This document shows, one piece after another, positions 7,413-14,634 of a stretch of DNA of 17,973 nucleotides. This DNA comes from Pontimonas sp. (GTDB taxonomy: Bacteria; Actinomycetota; Actinomycetes; Actinomycetales; Microbacteriaceae): contig JAIOWW010000010.1 in NCBI GenBank assembly GCA_021741925.1, positions 1-17,973 on the forward strand, in the 5' to 3' direction. Every line of letters starts with the position of its first letter. Position 1 is the stretch's first letter. The notes under the pieces were generated by a model, which saw only the letters and a list, made by a program, of their open reading frames with translations, did not search any database and was not told the DNA's origin. Both the position numbers and the translations under genes were made by a program.

Positions 7413-8674
7413 TGGCAAGCGTGATCCGAATGCCGGAAGTTCTCGCAGGAGCCACGGAAGCTGTCCTCGCCAAATGGATGATTTCCGAGGGTCAAGACGT
7501 GGCCGTGGGTGATGTCCTTGCGGAGATTGAGACCGAGAAGGCCAATGTCGACTACCAGGCAGAAGAGCAGGGGACGCTTGCTCGCGTCCTGATTCAGCCA
7601 GGGCAAAGTGTTGAGGTCGGAACACCGATTGCCGTGTTTTCGGTTGCAGGGGAGACGGCAGATGACGTTGACGCGGCGCTCGCTGCCGCCGGAGGCGCTG
7701 TGACTCAAGCGGAGAGTGCACCCGAGCCGGTGTCGGCGCATGCTCCTGTTGCGGTCGCCCCGGAGACTCCTGCCGTTGCGGCGCCCACATCGGGACGCAT
7801 GTACGTAAGCCCGCTTGTGCGCAAGCGCGCGCGAGAAACAGGCATTGATCTCTCCCTGGTGAAGGGGACAGGTCCAGGTGGTCGAATTGTGAAGAAAGAC
7901 CTTGAAGCTTTCCTTGCCTCGGGAGGCGTCACCGAGGCGGTCGCTGAGGTTCCGCTACAGCGGACGTCCACACCTTCCGCTGCTACTGGTGAGGCTGGTT
8001 ACGTCGATCGACCTCACACAGGAATGCGTCGCGCCATTGCACGGCGACTGACCGAGTCCAAGACGACGGTGCCCCACTTCTACGTGACAGCGGATTGTCG
8101 AGTCGACAAATTGCTCCAGGCGAGGGCGGAAATGAATGAGGCCACCGGAGTCAAGATTTCCGTCAATGACTGGGTTATGAAAGCCGTAGCTATGGCGCTC
8201 ATCGAGGTACCAGACGCCAACGTGATCTGGACAGACGACGCGCTTCGATACTTTGACCGTGCTGATATCGCTGTCGCGGTGTCTGTTGAAAGCGGTTTGC
8301 TCACCCCCGTCATTCGAGGGGTTGAGTCGATGAGTCTGACCCAGATCAACGCTGAAGTGAGCCGTCTGGCAGCGAAGGCGCGGGAGGGAAAAATTTCTCA
8401 GGCGGAAATCGAGGGCGGAAGCTTCTCGGTGTCCAATTTGGGAATGTATGGCACGGATTCGTTCCAGGCCATCTTGAATCCGCCTCAGTCGGGAATCCTC
8501 GCCGTCGGAGCTGCTCGCGAGGCAGTTCTTGCGAAGGATGGCGGGCTCATTGCGGGCACAGTGATGACCGTCAATCTGTCGGCTGACCATCGCGCAGTCG
8601 ACGGGGCGTTGGCGGCTCAGTGGATGAAGGCCTTCCGACACTTCATCGAGAACCCGCTGGCATTGCTGGCTTAG
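7412..8674 (+). CDS. Dihydrolipoamide acyltransferase, E2 component of 2-oxoacid/acetoin dehydrogenase complex
   Basis: A 420-residue E2 with the full domain order. A lipoyl domain (1-76) has lipoyl-Lys43 in IETEKANV. An Ala/Pro-rich flexible linker follows (about 85-128), then a peripheral subunit-binding domain (130-168, SPLVRKRARETGIDL and GPGGRIVKKDL), a second linker, and the acyltransferase core (about 200-420). The core ends with FSVSNLGMYG and the active-site motif DHRAVDG containing His393. It accepts the acyl group from E1 and passes it to CoA. There is only one lipoyl domain, as in most branched-chain and acetoin E2 proteins. The ATG shares a base with the E1 stop (TAATG), so translation is coupled. 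E3 must be supplied from elsewhere in the genome through the subunit-binding domain. No T-rich terminator follows. Confidence 0.94.
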   Translation: MASVIRMPEVLAGATEAVLAKWMISEGQDVAVGDVLAEIETEKANVDYQAEEQGTLARVLIQPGQSVEVGTPIAVFSVAGETADDVDAALAAAGGAVTQAESAPEPVSAHAPVAVAPETPAVAAPTSGRMYVSPLVRKRARETGIDLSLVKGTGPGGRIVKKDLEAFLASGGVTEAVAEVPLQRTSTPSAATGEAGYVDRPHTGMRRAIARRLTESKTTVPHFYVTADCRVDKLLQARAEMNEATGVKISVNDWVMKAVAMALIEVPDANVIWTDDALRYFDRADIAVAVSVESGLLTPVIRGVESMSLTQINAEVSRLAAKAREGKISQAEIEGGSFSVSNLGMYGTDSFQAILNPPQSGILAVGAAREAVLAKDGGLIAGTVMTVNLSADHRAVDGALAAQWMKAFRHFIENPLALLA

Positions 8675-8746
8675 GACGCACGACCATGATCGCGCAGGGT
8701 AGACGAGGTGTCATTCTGAGTACACTGCGTGCGCACACTGACCTAT

Positions 8747-8795
8747 CAAGTGTAAGCTGACAGTTAACACTTGGTGGTTTCGGGTTACCCAACCC
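8747..8795. promoter_or_regulatory. Two dyads upstream of the SDR gene (candidate operators)
   Basis: The 168 bp gap before the SDR gene holds CAAGTGT at 8747-8753 mirrored by ACACTTG at 8767-8773 (7 bp arms, 13 bp spacer). It also holds the palindrome GGGTT-ACCC-AACCC at 8782-8795. Slightly upstream, TGCGCACAC (8730-8738) is the reverse complement of a 9-mer in the second glpD/SorC operator (10719-10727). No confident -35/-10 pair could be assigned. The dyads suggest the SDR gene has its own regulated promoter and is not merely the third gene of the E1-E2 operon. Which regulator binds is unknown. Confidence 0.35.
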
Positions 8796-8842
8796 ACACC
8801 ATGTAACACCCCACAGTGAAGCTCAACGAGGAGAAAGAAGTT

Positions 8843-9646
8843 ATGGACACTGAACGTCTTGCCGGGAGAAAAGCACTTATTACCGGAGCAGCCCAGGGCA
8901 TGGGAGCGGCGATCGCGAAGAACTGGGCCGAGCAGGGTGCCGCCGTCTGCGTGGCTGACCTAAACGAGGACGGCGTCAAGCAGGTTGCTCAAGAAATTCG
9001 TGATGCGGGTGGCCAAGCGACCCACTTCACAATGGACGTGACGAGCGAGGCAGATGCGGAAGCTGCTGTTGCGCACGTCGTCAAAGAATTTAGTGAAATC
9101 AACCTGCTGCTCAACAACGCAGGCGTGAACAAGCCGACGATGTTCCCCGATACCCCTAAGGAGAACTACGACTTCATCATGTCGGTGAACGCGTGGGGAA
9201 AGTTCAACGTCATGCGCGCCGCTTCCAAGCAGATGATCGCTCAGGGCAAGCGCGACTACATGTACAAGATCATCAATGTGGGCTCGATTGCCTCACGGAT
9301 GGCTTTTGACGACATCATTCCCTACGCCATGGCAAAGCACGCTGTATTGGCACTTATTCGCGGTGGCGCGAAGGCGCTCGTCGACCACGGTGTGACTGTG
9401 AACGGCTACGGTCCTGGCGTCGTCCGCACAGAAATGTGGGAACAGCTCGATAAGGACCTCGTGGAAATCGGAAAGTTTGAGAAGCCCGGGCAGTCCATGG
9501 ACAGCCTTGCCGCGAACATGATCGAGATGAAGCGCTACTCCTACCCCGAGGATGTCCTGGGAACTGCAGCGTTCCTCGCAAGTTCAGACAGTGACTACAT
9601 GACGGGGCAGCTCCTCATGATCGACGGTGGAATGGTGTACCAGTAG
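8843..9646 (+). CDS. SDR family NAD(P)-dependent oxidoreductase, polyol/acetoin-type
   Basis: A 267-residue classical short-chain dehydrogenase. The cofactor motif TGAAQGMG is at 14-21, Asp39 after the second strand favours NAD+, NNAG is at 91-94, catalytic Ser148 lies in VGSIAS, and Tyr161/Lys165 form YAMAK. The segment GPGVVRTEMWEQLD (190-203) resembles sorbitol, arabinitol and 2,3-butanediol/acetoin dehydrogenases, and the C-terminus GQLLMIDGG is canonical. The ATG at 8843 is chosen over a GTG at 8816 because GAGGAG (8828-8833) lies 9 nt upstream and the domain begins directly after. The substrate is probably a small alcohol, polyol or hydroxy ketone. It lies between the E1/E2 operon and the glycerol cluster and could serve either; same-strand order favours the former. 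It ends at a strong terminator shared with the SorC gene. Confidence 0.9.
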   Translation: MDTERLAGRKALITGAAQGMGAAIAKNWAEQGAAVCVADLNEDGVKQVAQEIRDAGGQATHFTMDVTSEADAEAAVAHVVKEFSEINLLLNNAGVNKPTMFPDTPKENYDFIMSVNAWGKFNVMRAASKQMIAQGKRDYMYKIINVGSIASRMAFDDIIPYAMAKHAVLALIRGGAKALVDHGVTVNGYGPGVVRTEMWEQLDKDLVEIGKFEKPGQSMDSLAANMIEMKRYSYPEDVLGTAAFLASSDSDYMTGQLLMIDGGMVYQ

Positions 9647-9663
9647 GCCACCAGCGCATGAGA

Positions 9664-9699
9664 AAAGATGGGCCCGGAGCAATCCTCGGGCCCATCTTT
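9664..9699. terminator. Bidirectional intrinsic terminator between convergent genes
   Basis: A perfect 13 bp inverted repeat, AAAGATGGGCCCG at 9664-9676 and CGGGCCCATCTTT at 9687-9699, with a 10-base loop. The stem is GC-rich at its top and has A-rich and T-rich flanks on opposite sides, so it can terminate transcription from both strands. It lies 17 bp after the SDR stop and 13 bp beyond the SorC stop, exactly between the two converging genes. Confidence 0.9.
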
Positions 9700-9712
9700 C
9701 ATCAGTGCGCCT

Positions 9713-10687
9713 TTAGGGCGCGATAAGCGCTCTCGCTGTTGTCTCGTCGATGATGAGGTCGGTGATGAGGTTAGCCGCGAGAGCGCCTTTAAGGCTCTCC
9801 AGGCGAGAAATTCCTGACACCACACAAAGCTTTCGGGGCACGCGAGATATCACATCCAGTCCTGGCCCGCTGGAGCGCAGATTCAGTCCAATGTCTGTCC
9901 AGCTACCGTCCGAGCGATAAAACACCGTGGCGACGTCACCGACGACACCGTCCTTGCTCAAGACAGAAATGTCGTCATCGCTGAGATAGCCGCCGATGTA
10001 TACCTGGGAGGGAACTTCGGCCTTGATGGAGCCCAATCCGAAGAGTGCAATGTCAATCTTCTTCTGGAGGTCGACGATTCGGGCGGTACTGCGCTCCCGC
10101 CACAGCGCAGCCTTCGTTGTGGGGTCGTCGAAAAAAGCGGGAACGGGGAAGTGCGTCACCTGTGCGCCGAAGGCTTCACCAAATCGGCGCAAGATTTCGC
10201 TGGAGTAGGTGACACCTGTGCTGTGGTCATTACCGGCGCCATTGAGTTGCACTACCTCGCTATTGGGTACCGATTTCTTGATTAAGTGGCGACTGACCGC
10301 ACTCGTGGTGGAACCCCACGCAATTCCCATCGTCATATTGGAGGAGAAAAAATCTCCGAGCAATCGTGCAGCCGTGACTGCGACCCGATCGAGTCGATCA
10401 ATGTGCGAGGTGCGCTCGGGAACAGGAACGATGAGCGCTTTCACGCCGAAGCGTTCCTTGATGGCTCCTTCAATTCGCTGAGGAGCTTCGGTCGGGGAGG
10501 TGACACGAATGTCCACAATTCCTCGGCTCCTGGCTAGATCTAGCAGGCGAGAAACCGAGGAACGGCTGATTTTCAGCTCATCGCCGATAGCTTCCATCGT
10601 CAAGTCTTGAAGGTAATAGAGCTGGGCAGCGCGCCATGCATCGCGCAGTCGGGTGCCTTCTCGGGGCGAGTTTGACATGGCAGACAT
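9713..10687 (-). CDS. SorC/DeoR-type sugar-binding transcriptional regulator
   Basis: A 324-residue regulator. A short N-terminal helix-turn-helix (about residues 15-58) contains LYYLQDLTMEAIGDELKIS and SRSSVSRLLDLARSRGIV. It is followed by the SorC sugar-binding domain (about 67-320), with the phosphosugar-isomerase-like features GIAWGSTTSAV and VVQLNGAG. Members respond to phosphorylated sugars or polyols and control adjacent catabolic operons. It is divergent from glpD, with 89 bp between start codons holding two tandem palindromes, so it is the obvious local regulator of the glycerol operon and of itself. Two ATGs (10687 and 10678) are possible; neither has a convincing Shine-Dalgarno, and the first palindrome ends 3 bp from the upstream ATG. 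The rhizobial counterpart operon uses a DeoR-family GlpR instead. The effector may be glycerol 3-phosphate, by inference. Confidence 0.9.
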   Translation of the reverse strand: MSAMSNSPREGTRLRDAWRAAQLYYLQDLTMEAIGDELKISRSSVSRLLDLARSRGIVDIRVTSPTEAPQRIEGAIKERFGVKALIVPVPERTSHIDRLDRVAVTAARLLGDFFSSNMTMGIAWGSTTSAVSRHLIKKSVPNSEVVQLNGAGNDHSTGVTYSSEILRRFGEAFGAQVTHFPVPAFFDDPTTKAALWRERSTARIVDLQKKIDIALFGLGSIKAEVPSQVYIGGYLSDDDISVLSKDGVVGDVATVFYRSDGSWTDIGLNLRSSGPGLDVISRVPRKLCVVSGISRLESLKGALAANLITDLIIDETTARALIAP

Positions 10688-10690
10688 TGT

Positions 10691-10725
10691 TGCACGTTTG
10701 TGCAGTTAAGTTGCACGCGTGTGCG
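10691..10725. promoter_or_regulatory. Tandem operator pair in the SorC/glpD divergent promoter
   Basis: Site 1 is TGCACGTTTGTGCA (10691-10704), a perfect TGCAC-N4-GTGCA palindrome. Site 2 is TGCACGCGTGTGCG (10712-10725), the same pattern with one end base changed. Their starts are 21 bp apart, two helical turns, so dimers on each would face the same side of the DNA, as expected for tetrameric SorC-family regulators. Site 1 overlaps the ribosome-binding position of the SorC gene. Site 2 overlaps a possible glpD -35 (TTGCAC, 10711-10716), which has a weak -10 CATGCT (10735-10740) 18 bp downstream. The pattern is seen directly; the binding protein is inferred. Confidence 0.65.
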
Positions 10726-10776
10726 CAAGGGTCGCATGCTCTGACTAAGTACATCTGCAACGAGGCAGCAGAGGAC

Positions 10777-12480
10777 ATGATCGTGGTATCACCATCCAAG
10801 GTAGCGAAGGCGGACGACCGCCTCTCGTCGTTGCGCCTCACTCCCTCTGCGAATGTTCTGATTATTGGCGGCGGTATCAACGGAATTGCAACGTTTCGCG
10901 ACCTCGCACTACAAGGTGTTAACGTCACTCTGGTCGAGCGGTCAGATTTCTGCTCTGGCGCTTCTGCAGCGTCGTCTCACATGATCCACGGTGGCGTTCG
11001 GTACCTCGAGAATGGCGAATTGCGCCTCGTCAAAGAGTCTCTGATGGAGCGCAACCGTCTCCTCGCCTCTGCTCCCCACTATGTGCGTCCGCTCAAGACA
11101 ACGATTCCGATATTTTCCTTGGTATCGGGGCTCCTGGCCGCACCGATCCGTTTGTTCACTCACGCTCAAGGCAAGCCCAAGGAGCGCGGAGCGCTCCTAA
11201 TCAAGGTCGGGCTCATGATGTATGACCTCTTCGGACGGAACCAAGGCAAGATGCCTCGTCACAGTTTCTTGGGACGGCAGAAATCTTTGGCACAAATGCC
11301 GCACATGAACCCCGACATCAAGTTCACGGCCACCTACTATGACGCCGCGATGGACAACCCTGAGCGGCTTGCGCTTGACGTCTTGCGTGACGGTGTGGAG
11401 GCAGGGGAGCACGCGAGGGCTTTCAATTATGTGTCTGCGATGGGTGTTGACACTCAAGGAGTGGTGCTTCGAGATGAGCTGACGGGTGAAACTTTCACGG
11501 TGTCAGCAGATGTTGTCGTCAACACCACAGGGCCTTGGACCGACCTCACCAACGAGGTGTTGGGGCAGAAAACTTCCTACATGGGTGGTACCAAGGGCTC
11601 ACACATTGTGCTCGACAATCCCACGCTTTTTGAGGCCTGTGATGGGCGCGAAATTTTCTTCGAGAACAGTGACGGCCGCATCGTGTTGATGTATCCAATC
11701 ATGAACCGGGTGTTGGTGGGGACCACGGACATTCCCGTGGACATGCGGGATGAGATTGTCTGCACCGATGAAGAGGTTGATTACTTTTTCGACCTTGTCT
11801 CCCGAGTCTTTCCCCACATCGAAATCGATTACTCCCAGATTGTGTATCGCTACTCCGGTGTTCGCCCACTCCCTGCAACGGGGGACGTGAACCCGGGTGT
11901 GGTCTCGAGGGATTACAGAATCGTCGAGGGTGCGCTTGGTTCTACCCCTCTTCTCTCACTGGTAGGGGGGAAATGGACGACCTTTAGAGCTTTGGGTGAG
12001 CATCTTGCAGACGAAGTCCTCAAAATTCTGGGTATTTCCCGGAAAATTTCCACGGTCGATCTTCCTATCGGTGGGGGAAAAGATTTCCCGATGAGTGCGG
12101 GTGAGCGCGCGCGATGGGTGGACGCCCATTCCGCCGTCCTTCCTCGAGAGCGTGTTGAGCAACTCCTGCGCCGCTATGGGACCTACGCGGACAGGATCAT
12201 TTCTCATCTGGAGTCCTCTGGCGATGAGGCCTTGGCGCATCACCCGGAGTATTCGCGGGGCGAAATTGAAGCGGTCATTCATAACGAATGGGTCATTAAT
12301 TTGTCCGATGTGGTTCACAGAAGGACAAGCATGGCGTTTAGTGGTCAACTGAGTGGTCCACTGTTGGCAGAGCTTGCCGACATTATGGCCATTCAGCTGG
12401 GGTGGTCGAGCGATCACCGCACTGACCAGGTATCGAGCGTCACGCTCGAGGAGGGTAGCTCGCTATGGGCCTTGAACTAA
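10777..12480 (+). CDS. glpD: FAD-dependent glycerol-3-phosphate dehydrogenase
   Basis: A 567-residue flavoprotein that oxidises glycerol 3-phosphate to dihydroxyacetone phosphate, passing electrons to quinone at the membrane. It shows the FAD dinucleotide motif GGGINGIATFRD (31-42), the family block SGASAASSHMIHGGVRYLE (60-78, with His-Met where many members have Lys-Leu), LVKESLMERNRLL, APHYVRP, GGTKGSHIV (270-278) and GGKWTTFRALGEHLADE (397-413). A C-terminal helical domain follows. The open frame extends upstream to 10636, into the regulator gene, but the operators rule that out. The ATG at 10777 is used; a GTG two codons later (10783) has AGAGGA at better spacing. It overlaps glpS by 16 bp. 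As first gene of the transporter operon it indicates glycerol or a close polyol; an EryB-like polyol-phosphate dehydrogenase is the alternative. Confidence 0.9.
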   Translation: MIVVSPSKVAKADDRLSSLRLTPSANVLIIGGGINGIATFRDLALQGVNVTLVERSDFCSGASAASSHMIHGGVRYLENGELRLVKESLMERNRLLASAPHYVRPLKTTIPIFSLVSGLLAAPIRLFTHAQGKPKERGALLIKVGLMMYDLFGRNQGKMPRHSFLGRQKSLAQMPHMNPDIKFTATYYDAAMDNPERLALDVLRDGVEAGEHARAFNYVSAMGVDTQGVVLRDELTGETFTVSADVVVNTTGPWTDLTNEVLGQKTSYMGGTKGSHIVLDNPTLFEACDGREIFFENSDGRIVLMYPIMNRVLVGTTDIPVDMRDEIVCTDEEVDYFFDLVSRVFPHIEIDYSQIVYRYSGVRPLPATGDVNPGVVSRDYRIVEGALGSTPLLSLVGGKWTTFRALGEHLADEVLKILGISRKISTVDLPIGGGKDFPMSAGERARWVDAHSAVLPRERVEQLLRRYGTYADRIISHLESSGDEALAHHPEYSRGEIEAVIHNEWVINLSDVVHRRTSMAFSGQLSGPLLAELADIMAIQLGWSSDHRTDQVSSVTLEEGSSLWALN

Positions 12481-13553
12481 ATAACATCACCCTGGTTGAG
12501 GGTGGAGAAGACTGGATCTCAGACGTCTCGGTGACGTTTGAGCCTGGAATCAATGTGCTGGTGGGGACCAACCTCGCTGGCAAAACCACCTTGATGCGCA
12601 TGATTGCAGGCTTGACCAAACCCACGTCGGGTTCGATTGTCCTCAACGGCGTAGACATCACCGAAACAAATGTTCACGGGCGTTCTGTTTCGTTCGTCTA
12701 CCAACAATTCATCAACTATCCCTCGCTGTCTGTGTTTGACAACATTGCTTCGCCGCTGAAGGTAGCTCGAGAGAAGTTCAGTAAAGAGCAGATTGCCGCG
12801 CGGGTGGAAGAGATGGCTGAGCTTCTGGGCCTTACCCCCATGCTCAAGCGCAAGCCCGACGAGCTCTCCGGTGGCCAACAGCAAAGGGTTGCGATTGCTC
12901 GGGCTTTGGCTCGTAAGTCTGACCTTGTGTTGTTGGACGAGCCCCTAGCAAACCTTGATTACAAGCTGCGCGAGCAATTGCGCGACGAATTGCAGGACAT
13001 CTTCTCCACCGCCGACAATGTTGTCCTCTACAGCACCGCGGAACCCTCTGAGGCGTTGGACTTCGCCACGCACACCGTGGCCATGGTCGAAGGCCGAGTG
13101 GAGCAAGAAGGCGATGCCTTGCAGCTCTACCAAAACCCATCGACCGTGGCGGTTGCGCGGGCGCTGAGCGACCCGCCGATCAATTTGGTCTCGAGTACTT
13201 ACGTGGACGGGTCAGTCAATTTTGGATCACAACGATTTGCGGTGAGTAACCCTGCGTTGTCCCAAGGACAGGAATTCACCCTCGGAATCCAGCCTCACCG
13301 AATTCACCTGACACAAGAGCACTCCAGCGACATCATGTTCAACGGTGTAGTGCAGCTCGCTGAGGTCACGGGGAGCATTACCTATGTCCACCTCACCCTC
13401 GATTCTGGAGAATACGTCGTCATTGAGATTGACGGTGCACACCCCATTGACCCCGATTCGAACGTCACCGGCTATTTCGCGTTCGGTGACCTCTATGGAT
13501 TTGACGCCCAGAGCGGTTCGACGCTCTTTGTTCCGAAAGTGAGGGTCGCGTAA
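12465..13553 (+). CDS. glpS: Glycerol ABC transporter ATP-binding protein GlpS-like
   Basis: A 362-residue MalK-type ATPase: nucleotide-binding domain (about 1-235) followed by a C-terminal TOBE-like domain (about 240-360). Walker A is GTNLAGKTT (34-42), an unusual form that I recall from rhizobial GlpS. The Q-loop is VYQQF (Gln80), the signature LSGGQ (134-138) is perfect, and Walker B is LVLLDEP (154-160). The H-loop, where YVTHDQTEA is expected, reads YSTAEPSEA, so the switch His is Ala192. A strong AGGAGGG (12449-12455) lies 9 nt before the ATG, inside the 3' end of glpD. It ends in TAATG, overlapping glpT by one base. It is predicted to pair with GlpT, supplying the good signature and relying on GlpT for the catalytic switch His. 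Confidence 0.92.
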   Translation: MGLELNNITLVEGGEDWISDVSVTFEPGINVLVGTNLAGKTTLMRMIAGLTKPTSGSIVLNGVDITETNVHGRSVSFVYQQFINYPSLSVFDNIASPLKVAREKFSKEQIAARVEEMAELLGLTPMLKRKPDELSGGQQQRVAIARALARKSDLVLLDEPLANLDYKLREQLRDELQDIFSTADNVVLYSTAEPSEALDFATHTVAMVEGRVEQEGDALQLYQNPSTVAVARALSDPPINLVSSTYVDGSVNFGSQRFAVSNPALSQGQEFTLGIQPHRIHLTQEHSSDIMFNGVVQLAEVTGSITYVHLTLDSGEYVVIEIDGAHPIDPDSNVTGYFAFGDLYGFDAQSGSTLFVPKVRVA

Positions 13554-14632
13554 TGGCTGAGATAGTCCTCGATAACGTCGCCCACAGTTATGACGGAGGC
13601 GTGACCTACGCCCTGAAGAAGATCGACATGACCTGGCAGGACGGGAAGGCTTACGCACTCCTCGGGCCTAGTGGCTGCGGAAAAACGACACTGCTGAATA
13701 TCATGTCGGGCATTATCAAGCCCTCGCAGGGTCGCATCTACATGGACGGTGTCGATATCACCGACAAACCCACCGAGGATCGCAATATTGCGCAGGTCTT
13801 CCAATTCCCGGTGCTCTATGACTCTATGACAGTGCGAAAGAATCTCGAGTTCCCGCTGAAGAATCGCAAGCTACCAGCGGATGAAATCCATCGCAGGGTC
13901 GAAGAGATCGCAGTTTTGTTGGGTCTTGAGAACGATTTGGATATCCGCCCCGGCAAGTTGCGCTCGGACCTCCAGCAAATCGTCAGTCTGGGACGTGGAC
14001 TGGTCCGCTCCGATGTGGCTGCCGTCCTCTTTGATGAACCGCTCACGGTAATCGATCAGAACTTCAAGTGGACTCTGCGCAATCGTCTCAAGCGGTTGCA
14101 TTTGCAGACCGGTGTCACTCTCGTCTATGTCACCCACGACCAGACAGAGGCTTTGACGTTTGCTGATGACGTATTGCTCATGAAAGACGGCGAAGTGGTT
14201 CAGACAGGTAGCGCTGAAGACCTCTTCCTTGCTCCTGAACACGAATTTGCCGGATACTTCATCGGTTCCCCGGGAATGAACTTTCTCGATGTCGATGTGA
14301 CACAGTCTCTGGTGACCTTCCAAGGTATTGAACTGGGGATGGCGAGTGAGGCCGGCCTGACGGGAAGCTTGCGAGTCGGCGTTCGGCCTGAGTTTGTGCT
14401 CCCCGGCGGTAAAGATGGCGTGCCGATGAAAGTGCAGAAGGTGGAAAACCGTGGTGGTTTCCAGCTTCTAAAACTAGGCCTCGGAGATCAAATCATCATT
14501 TCGAAGGTTGAGAGCGACGTGGTGGTGAATGAGGGAGAAACTCACAACTTCGTTTTTGTCCCAGAGAGGACCTTCCTCTTTGACGACAAAGTCAAGCGTG
14601 CAACCGTGGCGCCGGCAGGAAAGAGGCGGTAA
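13553..14632 (+). CDS. glpT: Glycerol ABC transporter ATP-binding protein GlpT-like
   Basis: A 359-residue MalK-type ATPase with TOBE-like C-terminus. Walker A GPSGCGKTT (38-46), Q-loop VFQFP (Gln84), Walker B VLFDEP (158-163) and H-loop YVTHDQTEA with His195 are all intact. The signature, expected LSGGQQQRVAIARAL, is LRSDLQQIVSLGRGL (136-150), so both signature glycines are lost. This defect complements that of GlpS. The name follows the rhizobial glycerol transporter operon and must not be confused with the major-facilitator glycerol-3-phosphate permease also called GlpT. The stop is 2 bp before the first permease start, with GAGGCGG as a likely ribosome-binding site for the next gene. Confidence 0.92.
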   Translation: MAEIVLDNVAHSYDGGVTYALKKIDMTWQDGKAYALLGPSGCGKTTLLNIMSGIIKPSQGRIYMDGVDITDKPTEDRNIAQVFQFPVLYDSMTVRKNLEFPLKNRKLPADEIHRRVEEIAVLLGLENDLDIRPGKLRSDLQQIVSLGRGLVRSDVAAVLFDEPLTVIDQNFKWTLRNRLKRLHLQTGVTLVYVTHDQTEALTFADDVLLMKDGEVVQTGSAEDLFLAPEHEFAGYFIGSPGMNFLDVDVTQSLVTFQGIELGMASEAGLTGSLRVGVRPEFVLPGGKDGVPMKVQKVENRGGFQLLKLGLGDQIIISKVESDVVVNEGETHNFVFVPERTFLFDDKVKRATVAPAGKRR

Positions 14633-14634
14633 TC

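Noticed and set aside
7955..8641. 228-codon minus-strand open frame inside E2
   Set aside because: Antisense to the catalytic domain of E2, with low-complexity, His/Arg-rich translation; a shadow.
9706..9720. GCGCC-TTTAG-GGCGC short hairpin next to the SorC stop
   Set aside because: It overlaps the SorC coding end, has only a 5 bp stem, and is dispensable beside the strong terminator at 9664-9699.
10636..10776. 47-codon N-terminal extension of GlpD
   Set aside because: It would run through the operators and into the SorC gene start; the FAD motif sits correctly for a start at 10777 or 10783.
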